64,000 nucleotides of DNA from Pseudomonadota bacterium (lineage in GTDB: Bacteria > Pseudomonadota > Gammaproteobacteria > Steroidobacterales > Steroidobacteraceae): NCBI GenBank assembly GCA_021816775.1, contig JAKAXA010000002.1:1-64000 (forward strand), given 5' to 3'. Below, one piece after another: positions 43,435 through 59,782 of the stretch. The position numbers and the translations under genes were made by a program. The notes beneath the pieces were generated by a model that saw only the letters and a list, made by a program, of their open reading frames with translations, had not been told where the DNA came from and ran no database searches. Positions within the stretch are counted from its first letter, which is position 1. Each line of letters opens with the position of its first letter.

Positions 43435-44097
43435 TCAGTTCTTGCCGCCGAGCAGTGGCACGAACGCCACGCGGCCGAGCGACTCGTGCAGCACGCCCTG
43501 CTCGCGCCGCGTGAAGCGCATCAGCTCCTGCTCGCCCTCCGGCCCCACCGGCACGATGAGCCGTCCGCCCGGGGCGAGCTGGCGCAGGAGCGCCGGCGGC
43601 ACGACCAGCGGCGCGGCCGCCACCAGAATGCCGTCAAACGGCGCCTGACTCTTCCAGCCCTGCGTGCCATCACCGTGGTGGAACTTGACGTTGCGGATGT
43701 CGAGCTCCTTCAACCGCTCCTTGGCGCGCTCGAGCAGGCCCCCGATGCGCTCGATCGTGAACAGGCGCTCCACGAGCGGCGCGAGCACCGCCGTCTGGTA
43801 GCCGCACCCGGTACCCACCTCGAGCACGCTGCCGAGCGGTCCGCCCTCGAGCAGCGCCTCGCTCATGCGCGCCACGATGTACGGCTGCGAGATGGTCTGA
43901 CCGAAGCCGATCGGCAGCGCCGTGTCCTCGTAGGCGCGGCTGCCGAGGGCCTCGTCGACAAAGATGTGGCGCGGCACGTTGCGGATGCGATCGAGCACGG
44001 CGAGGTTGCTGATGCCCTGCTCGCGCAGGCGCTGCACCAGGCGGTCGCGCGTGCGCGCCGAGGTCATGCCGATGCCCGCCAGGCGCAGGTCACTCAT
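43435..44097 (-). CDS. pcm: Protein-L-isoaspartate O-methyltransferase
   Basis: The protein has 220 residues from ATG 44097. It methylates isoaspartyl residues to start repair of aged proteins. '[25 protein letters not shown]' spans the substrate region (kept in two frames of about 12 residues), and '[15 protein letters not shown]' is the S-adenosylmethionine motif. 'GRLIVPVG' lies near the C-terminus. It overlaps surE by 8 bp, the standard surE-pcm order. Confidence 0.95.
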   Translation of the reverse strand: MSDLRLAGIGMTSARTRDRLVQRLREQGISNLAVLDRIRNVPRHIFVDEALGSRAYEDTALPIGFGQTISQPYIVARMSEALLEGGPLGSVLEVGTGCGYQTAVLAPLVERLFTIERIGGLLERAKERLKELDIRNVKFHHGDGTQGWKSQAPFDGILVAAAPLVVPPALLRQLAPGGRLIVPVGPEGEQELMRFTRREQGVLHESLGRVAFVPLLGGKN

Positions 44098-44848
44098 CGA
44101 TCCGCTCCAGCCAGCCCTGCAGCGGGCTGAGGGCGGCATGGCGCGTGAGGTCGATCTGCAGCGGCGTCACCGAAACGTAGCCCTCGGCGATGGCGTGGAA
44201 GTCCGTGCCGGGCCCGGCATCCTGCTGCGGGCCGGCCGGGCCCACCCAGTACACCGGCCGGCCCCGTGGGTCGCGCGAGGGCACGATGGGCTCGGAGCGA
44301 TGGCGGTAGCCGAGGCGGGTGCCGCGGTAACCGCGCAGCGCCTCGAGCGGGACGTCCGGTACATTGACGTTGAGGATGAGCGAGGCATCCAGCGGCCGAT
44401 TGAGCATCTCGGCGATGAGCCGATGCGCCACGGCCGCGCCGGTCTCGAAGTGTCCGCCGCTGCCCGGCCGGGTGCACAGCGACACGGCGAGCGCCGGCAG
44501 ACCGAGCCAGCGGCCCTCGATCGCGGCGGCCACGGTGCCGGAGTACAGCACGTCATCGCCGAGATTGGCCCCGTCGTTGATGCCCGAGACCACCATGTCG
44601 TGCTCGAAATCAAAGAGCCCCGTGATCGCCAGGTGCACGCAGTCGGTGGGCGTGCCCTGCACGCAGTAGAGGTCGGGCTCGATCTCGATCACCCGCAGCG
44701 GCATGTCGAGCGTGAGCGAGTTGCTCGCGCCGCTGCGATTGCGGTCGGGGGCGACGACGGTGACCTCGGCCAGGTCCGCGAGCTTGCGCCTGAGGGTGCG
44801 GATACCCTGCGCATGGTAGCCGTCGTCGTTGCTGAGGAGGATTTTCAC
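44090..44848 (-). CDS. surE: 5'/3'-nucleotidase SurE
   Basis: This 252-residue protein starts at GTG 44848, giving '[16 protein letters not shown]', the usual SurE N-terminus with metal ligands Asp8 and Asp9. '[21 protein letters not shown]' carries the other metal-site residues. The enzyme dephosphorylates nucleoside monophosphates and exopolyphosphate under stress. The gene lies divergent from the Smr-domain gene, 77 bp away, instead of directly after truD as in many relatives. Confidence 0.95.
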   Translation of the reverse strand: MKILLSNDDGYHAQGIRTLRRKLADLAEVTVVAPDRNRSGASNSLTLDMPLRVIEIEPDLYCVQGTPTDCVHLAITGLFDFEHDMVVSGINDGANLGDDVLYSGTVAAAIEGRWLGLPALAVSLCTRPGSGGHFETGAAVAHRLIAEMLNRPLDASLILNVNVPDVPLEALRGYRGTRLGYRHRSEPIVPSRDPRGRPVYWVGPAGPQQDAGPGTDFHAIAEGYVSVTPLQIDLTRHAALSPLQGWLERIDE

Positions 44849-44895
44849 GTGGTGGGCGGCGTCTCGGCGAGGACGTTCCTCGGGAAGGGCGCGAC

Positions 44896-44922
44896 TATAC
44901 TGGAAGCAAATTCGGCGGAGGT
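44896..44922 (+). promoter_or_regulatory. Promoter -10 and ribosome site of the Smr-domain gene
   Basis: TATACT (44896-44901) is a good -10 box; the -35 region is poor. GGAGGT (44917-44922) precedes the GTG start at 44926 by three bases. The short leader would be about 18 nt. Confidence 0.4.
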
Positions 44923-44925
44923 AGC

Positions 44926-45462
44926 GTGTGCGCATCGGACCCGGAAGATGACCGGCGGCTGTTCCGCGAGGCGGTCCGCGGCGTCAAGCCGCTCGAGCGT
45001 CCTGCCACGCTGAGCGAGCGGCCCAAGCCCGCCCCCGCGGCGCGCTTCACGCGCGCCGATCGGCTGGCGGTGCTCGAAGAGAGCCTGAGCGGGAGCGGGT
45101 CGCCCGATCCGGCGCTCGCCGCCGGGGACGAGCTGGTCTTCCGGCGCGAGGGAGTCCCGCTCGAGGTCCTGCGCCGGCTGCGCCGCGGCGAGTACCGGGT
45201 GCAGGCCGAGCTCGACCTGCACGGCCTGACGGTTCAGGACGCCAGGCGGGCCCTGCGCGAGTTCCTGGGCGAGGCCCTGCTGCGACACTGGCGCTGCGTG
45301 CGGATCATCCACGGCAAGGGGCTGCGCTCGGGTCACCGCGGGCCGGTCCTCAAGGGCCTGGTCGCCGCCGTGCTGCGCCGGCTCTCGCCGGTGGTCGCGT
45401 ACGTCTCGGCGCGGGCGGTCGATGGCGGCACCGGGGCCATCTACGTGCTGCTTTCCTCGTAA
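44926..45462 (+). CDS. Smr-domain protein
   Basis: The protein has 178 residues. The first 85 are charged and probably extended. The Smr domain (about 95-178) carries '[19 protein letters not shown]' and '[20 protein letters not shown]'. The LDxHG and HGxG motifs are those of small MutS-related endonucleases such as SmrA and SmrB; SmrB cleaves mRNA at collided ribosomes. The layout (N-tail plus one Smr domain) fits SmrA/SmrB, but I cannot tell which. Its last 22 bp overlap the end of the convergent truD gene. Confidence 0.88.
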   Translation: MCASDPEDDRRLFREAVRGVKPLERPATLSERPKPAPAARFTRADRLAVLEESLSGSGSPDPALAAGDELVFRREGVPLEVLRRLRRGEYRVQAELDLHGLTVQDARRALREFLGEALLRHWRCVRIIHGKGLRSGHRGPVLKGLVAAVLRRLSPVVAYVSARAVDGGTGAIYVLLSS

Positions 45463-46532
45463 TCGGCGAGCGTGAACAGCTCGCGCAGCACCGCCGTCGC
45501 ATAGGCCCCGCGCGCGAGGCGAAACTCCAGCACCACCGCCCCGGGCTCGATCCGGGCACTGAGCTCGTGCACCGCGACCCGCAGACTGCGCCGCTCCTGG
45601 CGCAGCCCGGCGGCCTCGAGCAGTGCGCAGTACTGCGGATACTGCCCCGCCACTCGCTCCTCGAGCGCGCGCACGGCGCCCTGCGAGTCTGGCGCGCCGC
45701 GCCCCCACAGCGGCCCGCTGGGGTGAATCTCGAGCCGCGCGGCCCGCTCGCGCAGCGTCGCATCACAGGCCTCGACCGCGAAATGGCTGCCGCGGCCCTC
45801 GAGCATCGCGCGGTCCCCCGGCTCGAGCTCGGCCCAGCGGCCCTCGTGCACCCGTTCGGCCAGCACCGCGTTGAACATCAGGCTGCGCGCGGCCGAGAGC
45901 ACGAACCCGCGCTCCGCGGGGCGCAGCCCGCGTGGATCGAGCTCCCCCCGCTCGAGGTTCGCGCCGCCGCGCCCGAAGCGCTGCGGTCCGAAATAACTGG
46001 GGACGCCGCGCTCGGCGATCCGGCGCACCCGCTCCTCGAGCCGCTCCTCGGGCGGCGTCTCCCCGCGCGCGCGGATGCGAAAGCGGTTGCCCTCCAGCGC
46101 CCCGCGCGGCAGCTTGCGCGTGTGTGCGTGGGCGGCGAGCACCTCGAAGCCCTCCCCGCGCGCTCCTGCCCAATCCTCGGGCGCGCGCCGCCCGCGCGGC
46201 GCCGAGAACCACTGCACCGCCACGGCACGCCGGTCCTTCAGTCCGGCGTAACCCATCTCGGACGGCCGGCAGCCGGCGAGCTTGGCCAGCTCGCGCGCCA
46301 CCCAGACGGTATTGGCATCGCGCTTGCGCACCTGCAGGAGCACGTGCGCCCCGGCGCCCGCGGGCGCGAACCCGAGGGACTCCTCGACGCAGAAGTCCTC
46401 GGGCTCGGTCCGCACGCTCACCTCCCCCAGCGGCAGACCGTGCGCCCGTGGCGGCGCGAACGCCGCCTCAGGACGCATCCGGCTCCCCGCCCCTGCAGGA
46501 GGCGGCCGGTTGCGCTCAGCGCCCCCCATCAT
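45441..46532 (-). CDS. truD: tRNA pseudouridine(13) synthase TruD
   Basis: The protein has 363 residues. TruD converts U13 of several tRNAs to pseudouridine. The catalytic Asp100 lies in 'MGYAGLKDRRAVAVQWFS'. 'ANTVWVARELAKLAG' and 'GVPSYFGPQRFGRGGANLERG' (in pieces) are further family hallmarks, and 'RSLMFNAVLAERV' follows. A GAGGGG ribosome site precedes the ATGATG at 46532; a later Met at 46478 is the alternative start. It overlaps the upstream amidase gene by 17 bp and the convergent Smr gene by 22 bp. Confidence 0.94.
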   Translation of the reverse strand: MMGGAERNRPPPAGAGSRMRPEAAFAPPRAHGLPLGEVSVRTEPEDFCVEESLGFAPAGAGAHVLLQVRKRDANTVWVARELAKLAGCRPSEMGYAGLKDRRAVAVQWFSAPRGRRAPEDWAGARGEGFEVLAAHAHTRKLPRGALEGNRFRIRARGETPPEERLEERVRRIAERGVPSYFGPQRFGRGGANLERGELDPRGLRPAERGFVLSAARSLMFNAVLAERVHEGRWAELEPGDRAMLEGRGSHFAVEACDATLRERAARLEIHPSGPLWGRGAPDSQGAVRALEERVAGQYPQYCALLEAAGLRQERRSLRVAVHELSARIEPGAVVLEFRLARGAYATAVLRELFTLADYEESST

Positions 46533-48072
46533 CGCCCCTCAGAAGATCGCAGTGCCGCGCATCCGACACGGCGCTCACGGCGTTGGCCGTGTTGGTGATG
46601 GTCCGCGAGTCGCAGAGCGGCTCACCCCGGCTGCGGCGCTCGAACTCGTCGTGCTGCGAGCCGGACATGCCGGAGTGGCCGAGGAAGTTGAAGCTGGGGT
46701 CGAACTCGAGCGTGTCCTCGGACTGCACCCGGTCGCTCAGCGCCCAGCCGGCCGCGGCGGGCCAGGCGGGCGCGGAGCGCGCCGCGTAATGCTGCAGCAC
46801 GGTGGTCGTGATGGCAAAGTCCCCGTTCGCCTGCTGCACCTGATCGTAGTTGAGCATCAGCGGGAAGCTCCAGCTGCGCACGCGGGTGCTGCCGTCCTCA
46901 CCGCCGTCGCTCACGCGGGTCACGGTCCGCACCGTGCTCGCGAGCGCGATCTGCTGGTCGTAGACGGTGTTGTTGATGGTGAAGTTCTGGCTGTTGCTGA
47001 AGTGCAGCTCCTGCGCCACCGCTGTCCAGCGCGGGCCGCCGGGCAGATCGAGATAGCCGACCAGGCGCGTGCGCACATCGGAGCGGACGGCCACCGAGCC
47101 GCTCACCTCGCCCGAGGCGCCGCCCGCGAGGTCGGAGGTGATGCTCGGGGCGAGCGGCGGCACGTCGACCTCGGTGACCGCCCCGCCGATCGCGCTCACG
47201 CGCGGGTCCTGGTACACGAGCAGGTTTGCCGCGACCGAGAAGTAATTGCCGTCGTTGTACACGCTCACGGCGATCGTATGCGGCTGGCCGTTGTCGAGCT
47301 CCGCCAGCAGCGGCGTCAGATTCACCCGGTAGGGGATGAAGTTCAGCGTCTGCACCCCGGGGGTGGGCTGCCAGAGGAACGGGTCGATGCCCCCGGTGTA
47401 GATCCACGGCGAGACCGGCGCATAGGCCACCGTGCGCCCGTCCAACTGCACCATCACCTGGTGGTAGCCGCTGTTGCCGCAGCTCTCGAGCTCGTTCGCG
47501 TACTCACTTGGCACGCAGGTGTACCAGAACTCATCGCCGATCTGGCTCTGCGCCGTGATCACGAGGTCCATGCGCGTCATGTTGGTCGGGAAGACGAACG
47601 TCCCGGCGAGCGACTGCGAGGCCGAATCGAGGTCACTCGGCTGATTGCCGCTGTTCAGCGGATAGACTGCGGACGGCTCCGCGGCGGCATCATCGCCGGC
47701 GTGCCTGCCGCGCGCCCGCGCGCCCGGGTAGAAATAAAGATAGCCGCTGCCGTGGATCACGCCCGTGTAAATGCTGTTGACGATGTTGAAGATGCTCGCC
47801 GCGCCCGCGTGCGGCGCGGCGTTGCCGAGAAACACGTAGGCGGTGCGGTCGTACTGCACGCCCGGGTTCTCGTTGAAATGCGCCACGAACACCACCTTCG
47901 CCCACGGGCCCGGGCAGTCGGCCGGCGGGCTGTAGGTGAAGGGCCGGGGCGCATAGTTGTCGAAGGTATCGGACTGAAAGAGCGTGACGATGCACGGCCG
48001 GGTGGGCGGGTGCGAGACCAGCAGGTCGGCGGTGGCGACGTTCTGCTGGCCGATCGCCGGGGCAGGCGGCAT
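46516..48072 (-). CDS. PNGase A-like peptide N-glycosidase (amidase A family)
   Basis: The protein has 518 residues from the first usable ATG. It matches the PNGase A family known from plants, fungi and some bacteria. Hallmarks are 'PCIVTLFQSDTFDNYAP', 'WAKVVFVAHFNENPGVQYDR' (one strand then another), 'YVFLGNAAP', and the jelly-roll second half with 'TPLLAELDNGQPHTIAVSVYN'. Family members are secreted and release intact N-glycans from glycopeptides. No signal peptide is present at this start. The upstream DNA encodes signal-like sequence in other frames plus an in-frame TAG (see findings), so export is uncertain. The gene sits between ispF and truD, where housekeeping genomes have none, and looks like an insertion. 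Confidence 0.78.
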   Translation of the reverse strand: MPPAPAIGQQNVATADLLVSHPPTRPCIVTLFQSDTFDNYAPRPFTYSPPADCPGPWAKVVFVAHFNENPGVQYDRTAYVFLGNAAPHAGAASIFNIVNSIYTGVIHGSGYLYFYPGARARGRHAGDDAAAEPSAVYPLNSGNQPSDLDSASQSLAGTFVFPTNMTRMDLVITAQSQIGDEFWYTCVPSEYANELESCGNSGYHQVMVQLDGRTVAYAPVSPWIYTGGIDPFLWQPTPGVQTLNFIPYRVNLTPLLAELDNGQPHTIAVSVYNDGNYFSVAANLLVYQDPRVSAIGGAVTEVDVPPLAPSITSDLAGGASGEVSGSVAVRSDVRTRLVGYLDLPGGPRWTAVAQELHFSNSQNFTINNTVYDQQIALASTVRTVTRVSDGGEDGSTRVRSWSFPLMLNYDQVQQANGDFAITTTVLQHYAARSAPAWPAAAGWALSDRVQSEDTLEFDPSFNFLGHSGMSGSQHDEFERRSRGEPLCDSRTITNTANAVSAVSDARHCDLLRGDDGGR

Positions 48073-48356
48073 GTTGAGCCCGCCCGAGCCCTATGCACGG
48101 CCCTGCGCTGCGGCAAGCGGCAGCAGGAGGCAAGCACCCCTGCGAGCAACGCGCCGCGCCAAATCGGGCGAATACCGGCATGAGGACCCCCTTGTTCGCG
48201 CGGGTCGCAAAGCCCCGGGGGCCGGCCCGCGTTCGTTTTAGGGTGAGCGCGCAATCGGCCGTAAAGCTAGCACGGCGCCCCGGCGCGGGGCAAAGGCCGC
48301 AACGGGCCGGGGGATTCACCCGCGCCGCGCCTCGGCACCCCGGGCGCCGGCGCCGC

Positions 48357-48833
48357 TCAGGGGCTCTCGAGCAGCAGCACGACCGCCTCGGCGGCAAGGC
48401 CCTCGGCACGCCCGAGAAACCCGAGCTGCTCGGTGGTGGTCGCCTTGACGTTGACCGCCTCCGCGGACACCTCGAGCAGCCCGGCGATGCGCGCGCGGAT
48501 CGCATCGCGGTAGGGACCCACCTTGGGCCGCTCGGCGATGAGGGTCAGATCGGCGTTGCCCACGCGCAGGCCCCGCTCGCGCAGCATCGCGAGCACCGCC
48601 TGCACGAAGCGGGCGCTGTCGGCGCCCTTCCAGCGCGGATCGGTGTCGCGGAAATGCTGCCCGATGTCCCCCAGCCCGGCGGCCCCGAGTAGCGCGTCGG
48701 TGAGGGCATGCAGCAGCACGTCGCCGTCGGAGTGCGCCAGCACACCGTGGGTGTGCGGCACGCGCACCCCGCCGAGCATGACATGCTCGCCGGGGCCGAA
48801 GGCATGCACATCGAAACCCGAGCCGACTCTCAT
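48357..48833 (-). CDS. ispF: 2-C-methyl-D-erythritol 2,4-cyclodiphosphate synthase
   Basis: The protein has 158 residues from ATG 48833. It forms the cyclic diphosphate of the MEP isoprenoid pathway. The zinc ligands Asp8 and His10 are in '[12 protein letters not shown]' and the third His is near 42. '[20 protein letters not shown]' and '[15 protein letters not shown]' (shown in part) are family signatures, and '[16 protein letters not shown]' is the C-terminal one. It overlaps ispD by 4 bp. The 284 bp downstream (48073-48356) hold only the disrupted amidase leader and a weak GC stem. Confidence 0.96.
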   Translation of the reverse strand: MRVGSGFDVHAFGPGEHVMLGGVRVPHTHGVLAHSDGDVLLHALTDALLGAAGLGDIGQHFRDTDPRWKGADSARFVQAVLAMLRERGLRVGNADLTLIAERPKVGPYRDAIRARIAGLLEVSAEAVNVKATTTEQLGFLGRAEGLAAEAVVLLLESP

Positions 48834-49510
48834 GCGAGCGCCTCCAGCAGTGCCGCGGCGAGCGTCAGATCCGCCGCGCGAGTGATTTTCAGATTCGCCG
48901 CCGAGGCGGCAACGAGCGCGGGCCGCTCGCCGAGCCACTCTACCGCCTGCGCCTCGTCGGTCGGGGTGCGGCCCGCCGCGTGCGCCTGATCGAGCGCCGC
49001 GCAGAGCAGCCCATAGCGGAACATCTGCGGCGTGAGGGCCCGCCACAGGCCGGTGCGGTCCACGGTCTCGACCACGCAGCCGGCCGCATCCGCGCGCTTG
49101 AGGGTATCGGCCGCCGGCGTCGCGAGCAGTCCGCCGACCGGGTGGCCGGCGAGCTCCGCCACCAGCCGCTCGAGATCCGCATCCGGCAGGCACGGCCGCG
49201 CCGCATCGTGCACCAACACCCAGTCCTGAGCCTGCGCGCGCGGCGCGAGCGCCGCGAGCGCGTTGCGCACCGAGTGGCTGCGCTCGGCGCCGCCGGGTGC
49301 GCTGAGCACTCCCGCCGGGGCGATCTCGCGCCAGTACGGATCGTCGGCCGCGAGCGCCACCATCGCCCCGGCGCAGCGCGCATCGCGCAAAAACGGCGCG
49401 AGCGCCCATTCGATGACGGTGCGCCCGCGCAGCGGCGCGTACTGCTTGGGGCGCTCAGCCCCGAACCGGCGGCCGATGCCGGCGGCGGGCATCACGAGCC
49501 AGTAATGCAT
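48830..49510 (-). CDS. ispD: 2-C-methyl-D-erythritol 4-phosphate cytidylyltransferase
   Basis: The protein has 226 residues, the normal length. It transfers CMP from CTP to methylerythritol phosphate. The N-terminal nucleotide loop is '[18 protein letters not shown]'. '[11 protein letters not shown]' and 'QMFRYGLL' are further conserved segments, with 'TDEAQAVEW' near the C-terminus. It lies 3 bp after ftsB and overlaps ispF. Confidence 0.95.
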   Translation of the reverse strand: MHYWLVMPAAGIGRRFGAERPKQYAPLRGRTVIEWALAPFLRDARCAGAMVALAADDPYWREIAPAGVLSAPGGAERSHSVRNALAALAPRAQAQDWVLVHDAARPCLPDADLERLVAELAGHPVGGLLATPAADTLKRADAAGCVVETVDRTGLWRALTPQMFRYGLLCAALDQAHAAGRTPTDEAQAVEWLGERPALVAASAANLKITRAADLTLAAALLEALA

Positions 49511-49513
49511 GCG

Positions 49514-49813
49514 TCAGCGGGGGGCGGCCGGCGGAAAGCGCGGCGGCTCGACGACCATGTAGAAGGTCTCGTGCGCGCCGATCATGCCGAGCTCGCTGCG
49601 CGCCCGCTCCTCGATGGCGCCGGTGCCGGTCTTCAAGTCCGCCACGTCCGCCGCGAGGCGCGCGTTGCGCCGCGTGAGGCGTGCATTGAGCTTCTCCTGC
49701 GCGGCCACGGCGCGCTCGAGCCGGTACACCGGGCGCACCCCGTCGTTGGAGATCCAGATCCGGTACTGCAGCAGCACCAGGGCGGTAATCAGGGCGGCGG
49801 CGAGTACTTTCAT
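49514..49813 (-). CDS. ftsB: Cell division protein FtsB
   Basis: The protein has 99 residues. One N-terminal membrane helix (about 3-20) is followed by a periplasmic coiled coil (about 30-70, 'LERAVAAQEKLNARLTRRNA') and 'IEERARSELGMI', the short conserved motif after the coil. FtsB joins FtsL and FtsQ in the divisome. The position between eno and ispD is the standard gammaproteobacterial one. Confidence 0.93.
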   Translation of the reverse strand: MKVLAAALITALVLLQYRIWISNDGVRPVYRLERAVAAQEKLNARLTRRNARLAADVADLKTGTGAIEERARSELGMIGAHETFYMVVEPPRFPPAAPR

Positions 49814-49930
49814 GCGCGTGGGTCGTTGGGCGCGGACCGCGTGCGCGCTCGGCGCCCCTGACGGGCACCCGATCCGATCATCTGGCGGGCCGCGCGCACG
49901 GCGAGAGCTTACGGGTCCGCGGCCCGCGGA

Positions 49931-51226
<1,296 letters not shown>

Positions 51227-52078
51227 TTACTTCCTTCCTTCTTGCGCCAGTACGGACTCTTCGAACGGCCGCGCCTTGGCGGCCGCATCCAGGGCTTTGA
51301 GGGTCGCGAGCAGCGGCTCGATGCGCTCGAGCGGCCAGGCGTTGGGACCGTCGGAGAGGGCGCGCGCCGGATCCGGATGCGTCTCCATGAACACCCCGGA
51401 GATCCCGGCGGCCACCGCCGCGCGCGCCAGCACCGGCACGAACTCCCGCTCACCGCCCGAGCTCTCCCCGCGCCCGCCGGGCAGCTGCACCGAGTGCGTG
51501 GCATCGAAGATGACCGGGCAGCCGCACTCGCGCAGGATCGCGAGCGAGCGCATGTCGGCGACCAGGTTGTTGTAGCCGAAGGTGAAGCCGCGCTCGCACA
51601 CCAGAATGTCCTCGTTGCCGGTGGAGCGCGCCTTCTCGACGACGTTGCGCATCTCCCAGGGCGAGAGAAACTGCCCCTTCTTGATGTTGACCGGCTTGCC
51701 GCACGCGGCGACGCTGAGGATGAAATTGGTCTGGCGGCACAGGAACGCCGGGGTCTGCAGCACATCGACCACCGCGGCGACCTCCGCGAGCGGGGTGTCC
51801 TCGTGCACGTCGGTGAGCACCGGGACCTGCAAGGCGCGCCGCACCCCCTCGAGCGCCTTCAGGCCGCGCTCCAGGCCCGGGCCGCGGAAGCTCCTGCCCG
51901 AGGAGCGGTTCGCCTTGTCGAAGGACGACTTGAACACGAACGGCAGCGCGAGCCGCGTGGTGATCTCCTTCAGCCGCCCGGCCACCTCCTGCACGAGCGT
52001 CTCGCTTTCAATCACGCAGGGTCCGGCAATGATGAGCAGCGGCTGATCGATCCCGATTTGCGCACCGGCGAGCTGCAT
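51227..52078 (-). CDS. kdsA: 2-dehydro-3-deoxyphosphooctonate aldolase (KDO-8-phosphate synthase)
   Basis: The protein has 283 residues, normal for KdsA. It condenses arabinose 5-phosphate with phosphoenolpyruvate for the inner core of lipopolysaccharide. '[11 protein letters not shown]' and '[12 protein letters not shown]' lie near the N-terminus. 'PVLTDVHED', '[11 protein letters not shown]' and '[12 protein letters not shown]' follow. It is 7 bp downstream of pyrG. Confidence 0.97.
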   Translation of the reverse strand: MQLAGAQIGIDQPLLIIAGPCVIESETLVQEVAGRLKEITTRLALPFVFKSSFDKANRSSGRSFRGPGLERGLKALEGVRRALQVPVLTDVHEDTPLAEVAAVVDVLQTPAFLCRQTNFILSVAACGKPVNIKKGQFLSPWEMRNVVEKARSTGNEDILVCERGFTFGYNNLVADMRSLAILRECGCPVIFDATHSVQLPGGRGESSGGEREFVPVLARAAVAAGISGVFMETHPDPARALSDGPNAWPLERIEPLLATLKALDAAAKARPFEESVLAQEGRK

Positions 52079-52085
52079 GTCCCTC

Positions 52086-53780
<1,695 letters not shown>

Positions 53781-53818
53781 TCATGGCTGCATGAACGACG
53801 GGAGGGCAGACTATCACA

Positions 53819-55213
53819 TCAGTGCATCGGGCGGGGCGGCTTCTTCCAGATGAGCCGCGCGCGGCGGCACGAGGTGCGCTGCGCGCGCACGCTCGCCCCG
53901 AGCCACAGGTCCGCCACGGCAACAAGCTCCCCGTCGCGCAAGAGCAACGGCAGGCGCGAGCGCTCGGCCGGCGGCACGCGCGCCTCCTGCAGCAGGCTCT
54001 TCAGCGCGCGCCGCGCGCCACCGGGGCGCAGCCGCAGGCGCTCCCCGCCGCGACGCCAGCGCACCGTCACGGTCGCGCCGAGCGCATCGAGGTCGAGCGG
54101 GCCGTGCGGATCGGCACGCAGCTCGAGCTCGCCGCACCCCTCGGGCAGCGCGCAGCGCGCCGATGCGCCCACCTCCCAGAGGATCTCCCCGGCCGGCACC
54201 GAACGATCCGCGCGCGCCGCGGCCTGCTCGATCGAGAGCCGGTCGCCATGGCGCTCGACGCGCACTGCGCCCCAGGCCACATGCGGGTGGGCATCCGGGC
54301 GCGCCTCGAGCACGGGGCCTGCGATCTGCTCGAGCCGGCGGGCATCGGGCAGCGTGTGCGCGCCGCTTGCGATCCAGAACCGCAGCGCATTGCGCCGCCG
54401 CGGCGGCGGCAGAAGCCGCAGCGCCCTCACCGACAGCGCCGCCCCGTCGCTCGCCCGCTCGAGGTCGGCGCGCGCCAGCGCCGCGAGCAGCTGTTGGCCT
54501 TCGGCGGCGTGGCGCGCCGTGCGCGCCACCGCCGCGGCCACTCCGCTCCAGCGCGAGCGCACCGCCGGGAGCACCTGGCGACGCAGGTAGTTGCGGTCGA
54601 AGCGCTCATCGGCATTGGTGGGATCCACCACCACCGGCAGGCCCTCGGCCTCGACCCAGGCGGCGAGCTGTGCGCGGCTGAAGCCGAGCAGCGGGCGCAC
54701 GAGCCGCGTGCCGCCGAAGGGCGCGGCCGCCGGCATGGCGGCGAGTCCCGCCAGCCCGCAGCCGCGAAACAACTGCAGCAGCACCGTCTCGAGCTGATCG
54801 TCCTGATTGTGCGCCGTGAGCAGCGTCTCGCCGGGCTTCAGCAGCGCACCGAGCGCCCGATAGCGCGCGCTGCGCGCGGCTTCCTCGAGCGAGGCGCCGG
54901 GCGGCTGCGCCACGGCGATGCGCATCACCCTCAGCGGCACGCCGAGGCGGCGCGCGAGCTGGCGGCACTGGCCGCTCCAGAGCGAGGAGTCCGGATGCAG
55001 CCCATGATCGATGTGCGCGGCGCGCAAGCCGAAGGTGCGCCCGCGCACACGCGCGAGCGAGGCGAGCAGCGCGGTCGAGTCAACTCCGCCGCTGAAGGCG
55101 ACGCACAGACTCACGTGCGGGAACTGCGGCAGCAGCCCGTGCAGGTGCTCGATCAGCCGTTCGCAGGAGAAAGCCCGCCCTGCCCCTGCTCGCTGTCGGT
55201 TCGCGGCGCTCAA
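53819..55213 (-). CDS. tilS: tRNA(Ile)-lysidine synthase TilS
   Basis: I use TTG 55213, giving 464 residues; the frame is open further upstream but that part overlaps accA. TilS attaches lysine to C34 of tRNA-Ile so that it reads AUA. The PP-loop motif is 'VAFSGGVDSTALLA' (41-46 is SGGVDS). 'HIDHGLHPDSS' and 'GHNQDDQLETVLL'-type sequence ('AHNQDDQLETVLLQL') follow. The C-terminal TilS substrate-binding domain includes 'GGERLRLRPGGARRALK'. The exact start is the uncertain point. Confidence 0.9.
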   Translation of the reverse strand: MSAANRQRAGAGRAFSCERLIEHLHGLLPQFPHVSLCVAFSGGVDSTALLASLARVRGRTFGLRAAHIDHGLHPDSSLWSGQCRQLARRLGVPLRVMRIAVAQPPGASLEEAARSARYRALGALLKPGETLLTAHNQDDQLETVLLQLFRGCGLAGLAAMPAAAPFGGTRLVRPLLGFSRAQLAAWVEAEGLPVVVDPTNADERFDRNYLRRQVLPAVRSRWSGVAAAVARTARHAAEGQQLLAALARADLERASDGAALSVRALRLLPPPRRRNALRFWIASGAHTLPDARRLEQIAGPVLEARPDAHPHVAWGAVRVERHGDRLSIEQAAARADRSVPAGEILWEVGASARCALPEGCGELELRADPHGPLDLDALGATVTVRWRRGGERLRLRPGGARRALKSLLQEARVPPAERSRLPLLLRDGELVAVADLWLGASVRAQRTSCRRARLIWKKPPRPMH

Positions 55214-55232
55214 CGGCCACGCTCCGCCTCGC

Positions 55233-56198
55233 TCAAGCGGGGCTCTCGCCGTACACGCCGAAGCCGGCGATCCGCGCGCTGCGCGAGGCCAGCAGCGGCT
55301 CGCGCGGCAGCGCCTCGAGCGCATCGAGGTGCGCGAGCAGCGCCGCCTTGAGACTCGCGGCCATGGCCGCCGGGTCGCGGTGCGCGCCGCCGAGCGGCTC
55401 CTCGATCACCTGATCGACGAGCCCCAGCCGCTCGAGCCGGTCGGCCGTCAGGTTCAGCGCCTCGGCGGCCGCCTCGCGCTTGTCCTGGCTCTTCCAGAGG
55501 ATCGAGGCGCACCCCTCGGGCGAGATCACCGAGTAGGTGCTGTACTGCAGCATCAGCAGCCGGTCGCACACGCCGATGGCGAGCGCGCCGCCCGAGCCGC
55601 CCTCGCCCGTGACCACCGTGACGATGGGCACGGCGAGCGTCGCCATCTCGAGGAGATTGCGCGCGATCGCCTCGCTCTGGCCGCGCTCCTCGGCGCCGAC
55701 GCCCGGATACGCCCCCTGCGTGTCGATCAGCGTCACCAGCGGCAACTCGAACCGCTCGGCGAGATGCATCAGCCGCAGCGCCTTGCGGTAGCCCTCCGGG
55801 CGCGGCATGCCGTAGTTGCGCCGCACCCGCTCCTTGGTGTCGCGCCCCTTCTGATGGCCGATGATCATGATGGGCCGGCCCTCGAGGCGCGCCACGCCGC
55901 CGACGATGGCCCCGTCATCGCCATACATTCGGTCGCCGTGCAGCTCGCAGAAGTCCGTGCAGATCGCGCCGATGTAATCGAGCGTGTAGGGCCGGTGCGG
56001 ATGGCGGGCGAGCTGCGTGATCTGCCAGGGCGTGAGGTTCGCGAAGATGCTGGTGGTGAGCTGGCGGCTCTTGGCCTGAAGCCGGGTGATCTCCTCCTGG
56101 ATGTTGATCTGCGGGTCGCTCGTGACGTGCTTGAGCTCCTCGATCTTCGCTTCGAGCTCGGCGATGGGCTGTTCGAAATCGAGAAAGGCGACGGCCAT
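55233..56198 (-). CDS. accA: Acetyl-CoA carboxylase carboxyltransferase subunit alpha
   Basis: The protein has 321 residues from ATG 56198. With AccD it forms the carboxyltransferase that makes malonyl-CoA. It opens '[19 protein letters not shown]'. '[17 protein letters not shown]' and '[15 protein letters not shown]' are the CoA/biotin-site signatures. The larger open frame upstream is non-coding in appearance. It is 71 bp after dnaE. Confidence 0.97.
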   Translation of the reverse strand: MAVAFLDFEQPIAELEAKIEELKHVTSDPQINIQEEITRLQAKSRQLTTSIFANLTPWQITQLARHPHRPYTLDYIGAICTDFCELHGDRMYGDDGAIVGGVARLEGRPIMIIGHQKGRDTKERVRRNYGMPRPEGYRKALRLMHLAERFELPLVTLIDTQGAYPGVGAEERGQSEAIARNLLEMATLAVPIVTVVTGEGGSGGALAIGVCDRLLMLQYSTYSVISPEGCASILWKSQDKREAAAEALNLTADRLERLGLVDQVIEEPLGGAHRDPAAMAASLKAALLAHLDALEALPREPLLASRSARIAGFGVYGESPA

Positions 56199-56269
56199 GC
56201 GGTTTACCGGAGTTCTCCCGTGCTGGCGCGAGCGTACGGGCGCTTGCGGCTGTGCGCAAGCGGTGCGCC

Positions 56270-59778
<3,509 letters not shown>

Positions 59779-59782
<4 letters not shown>

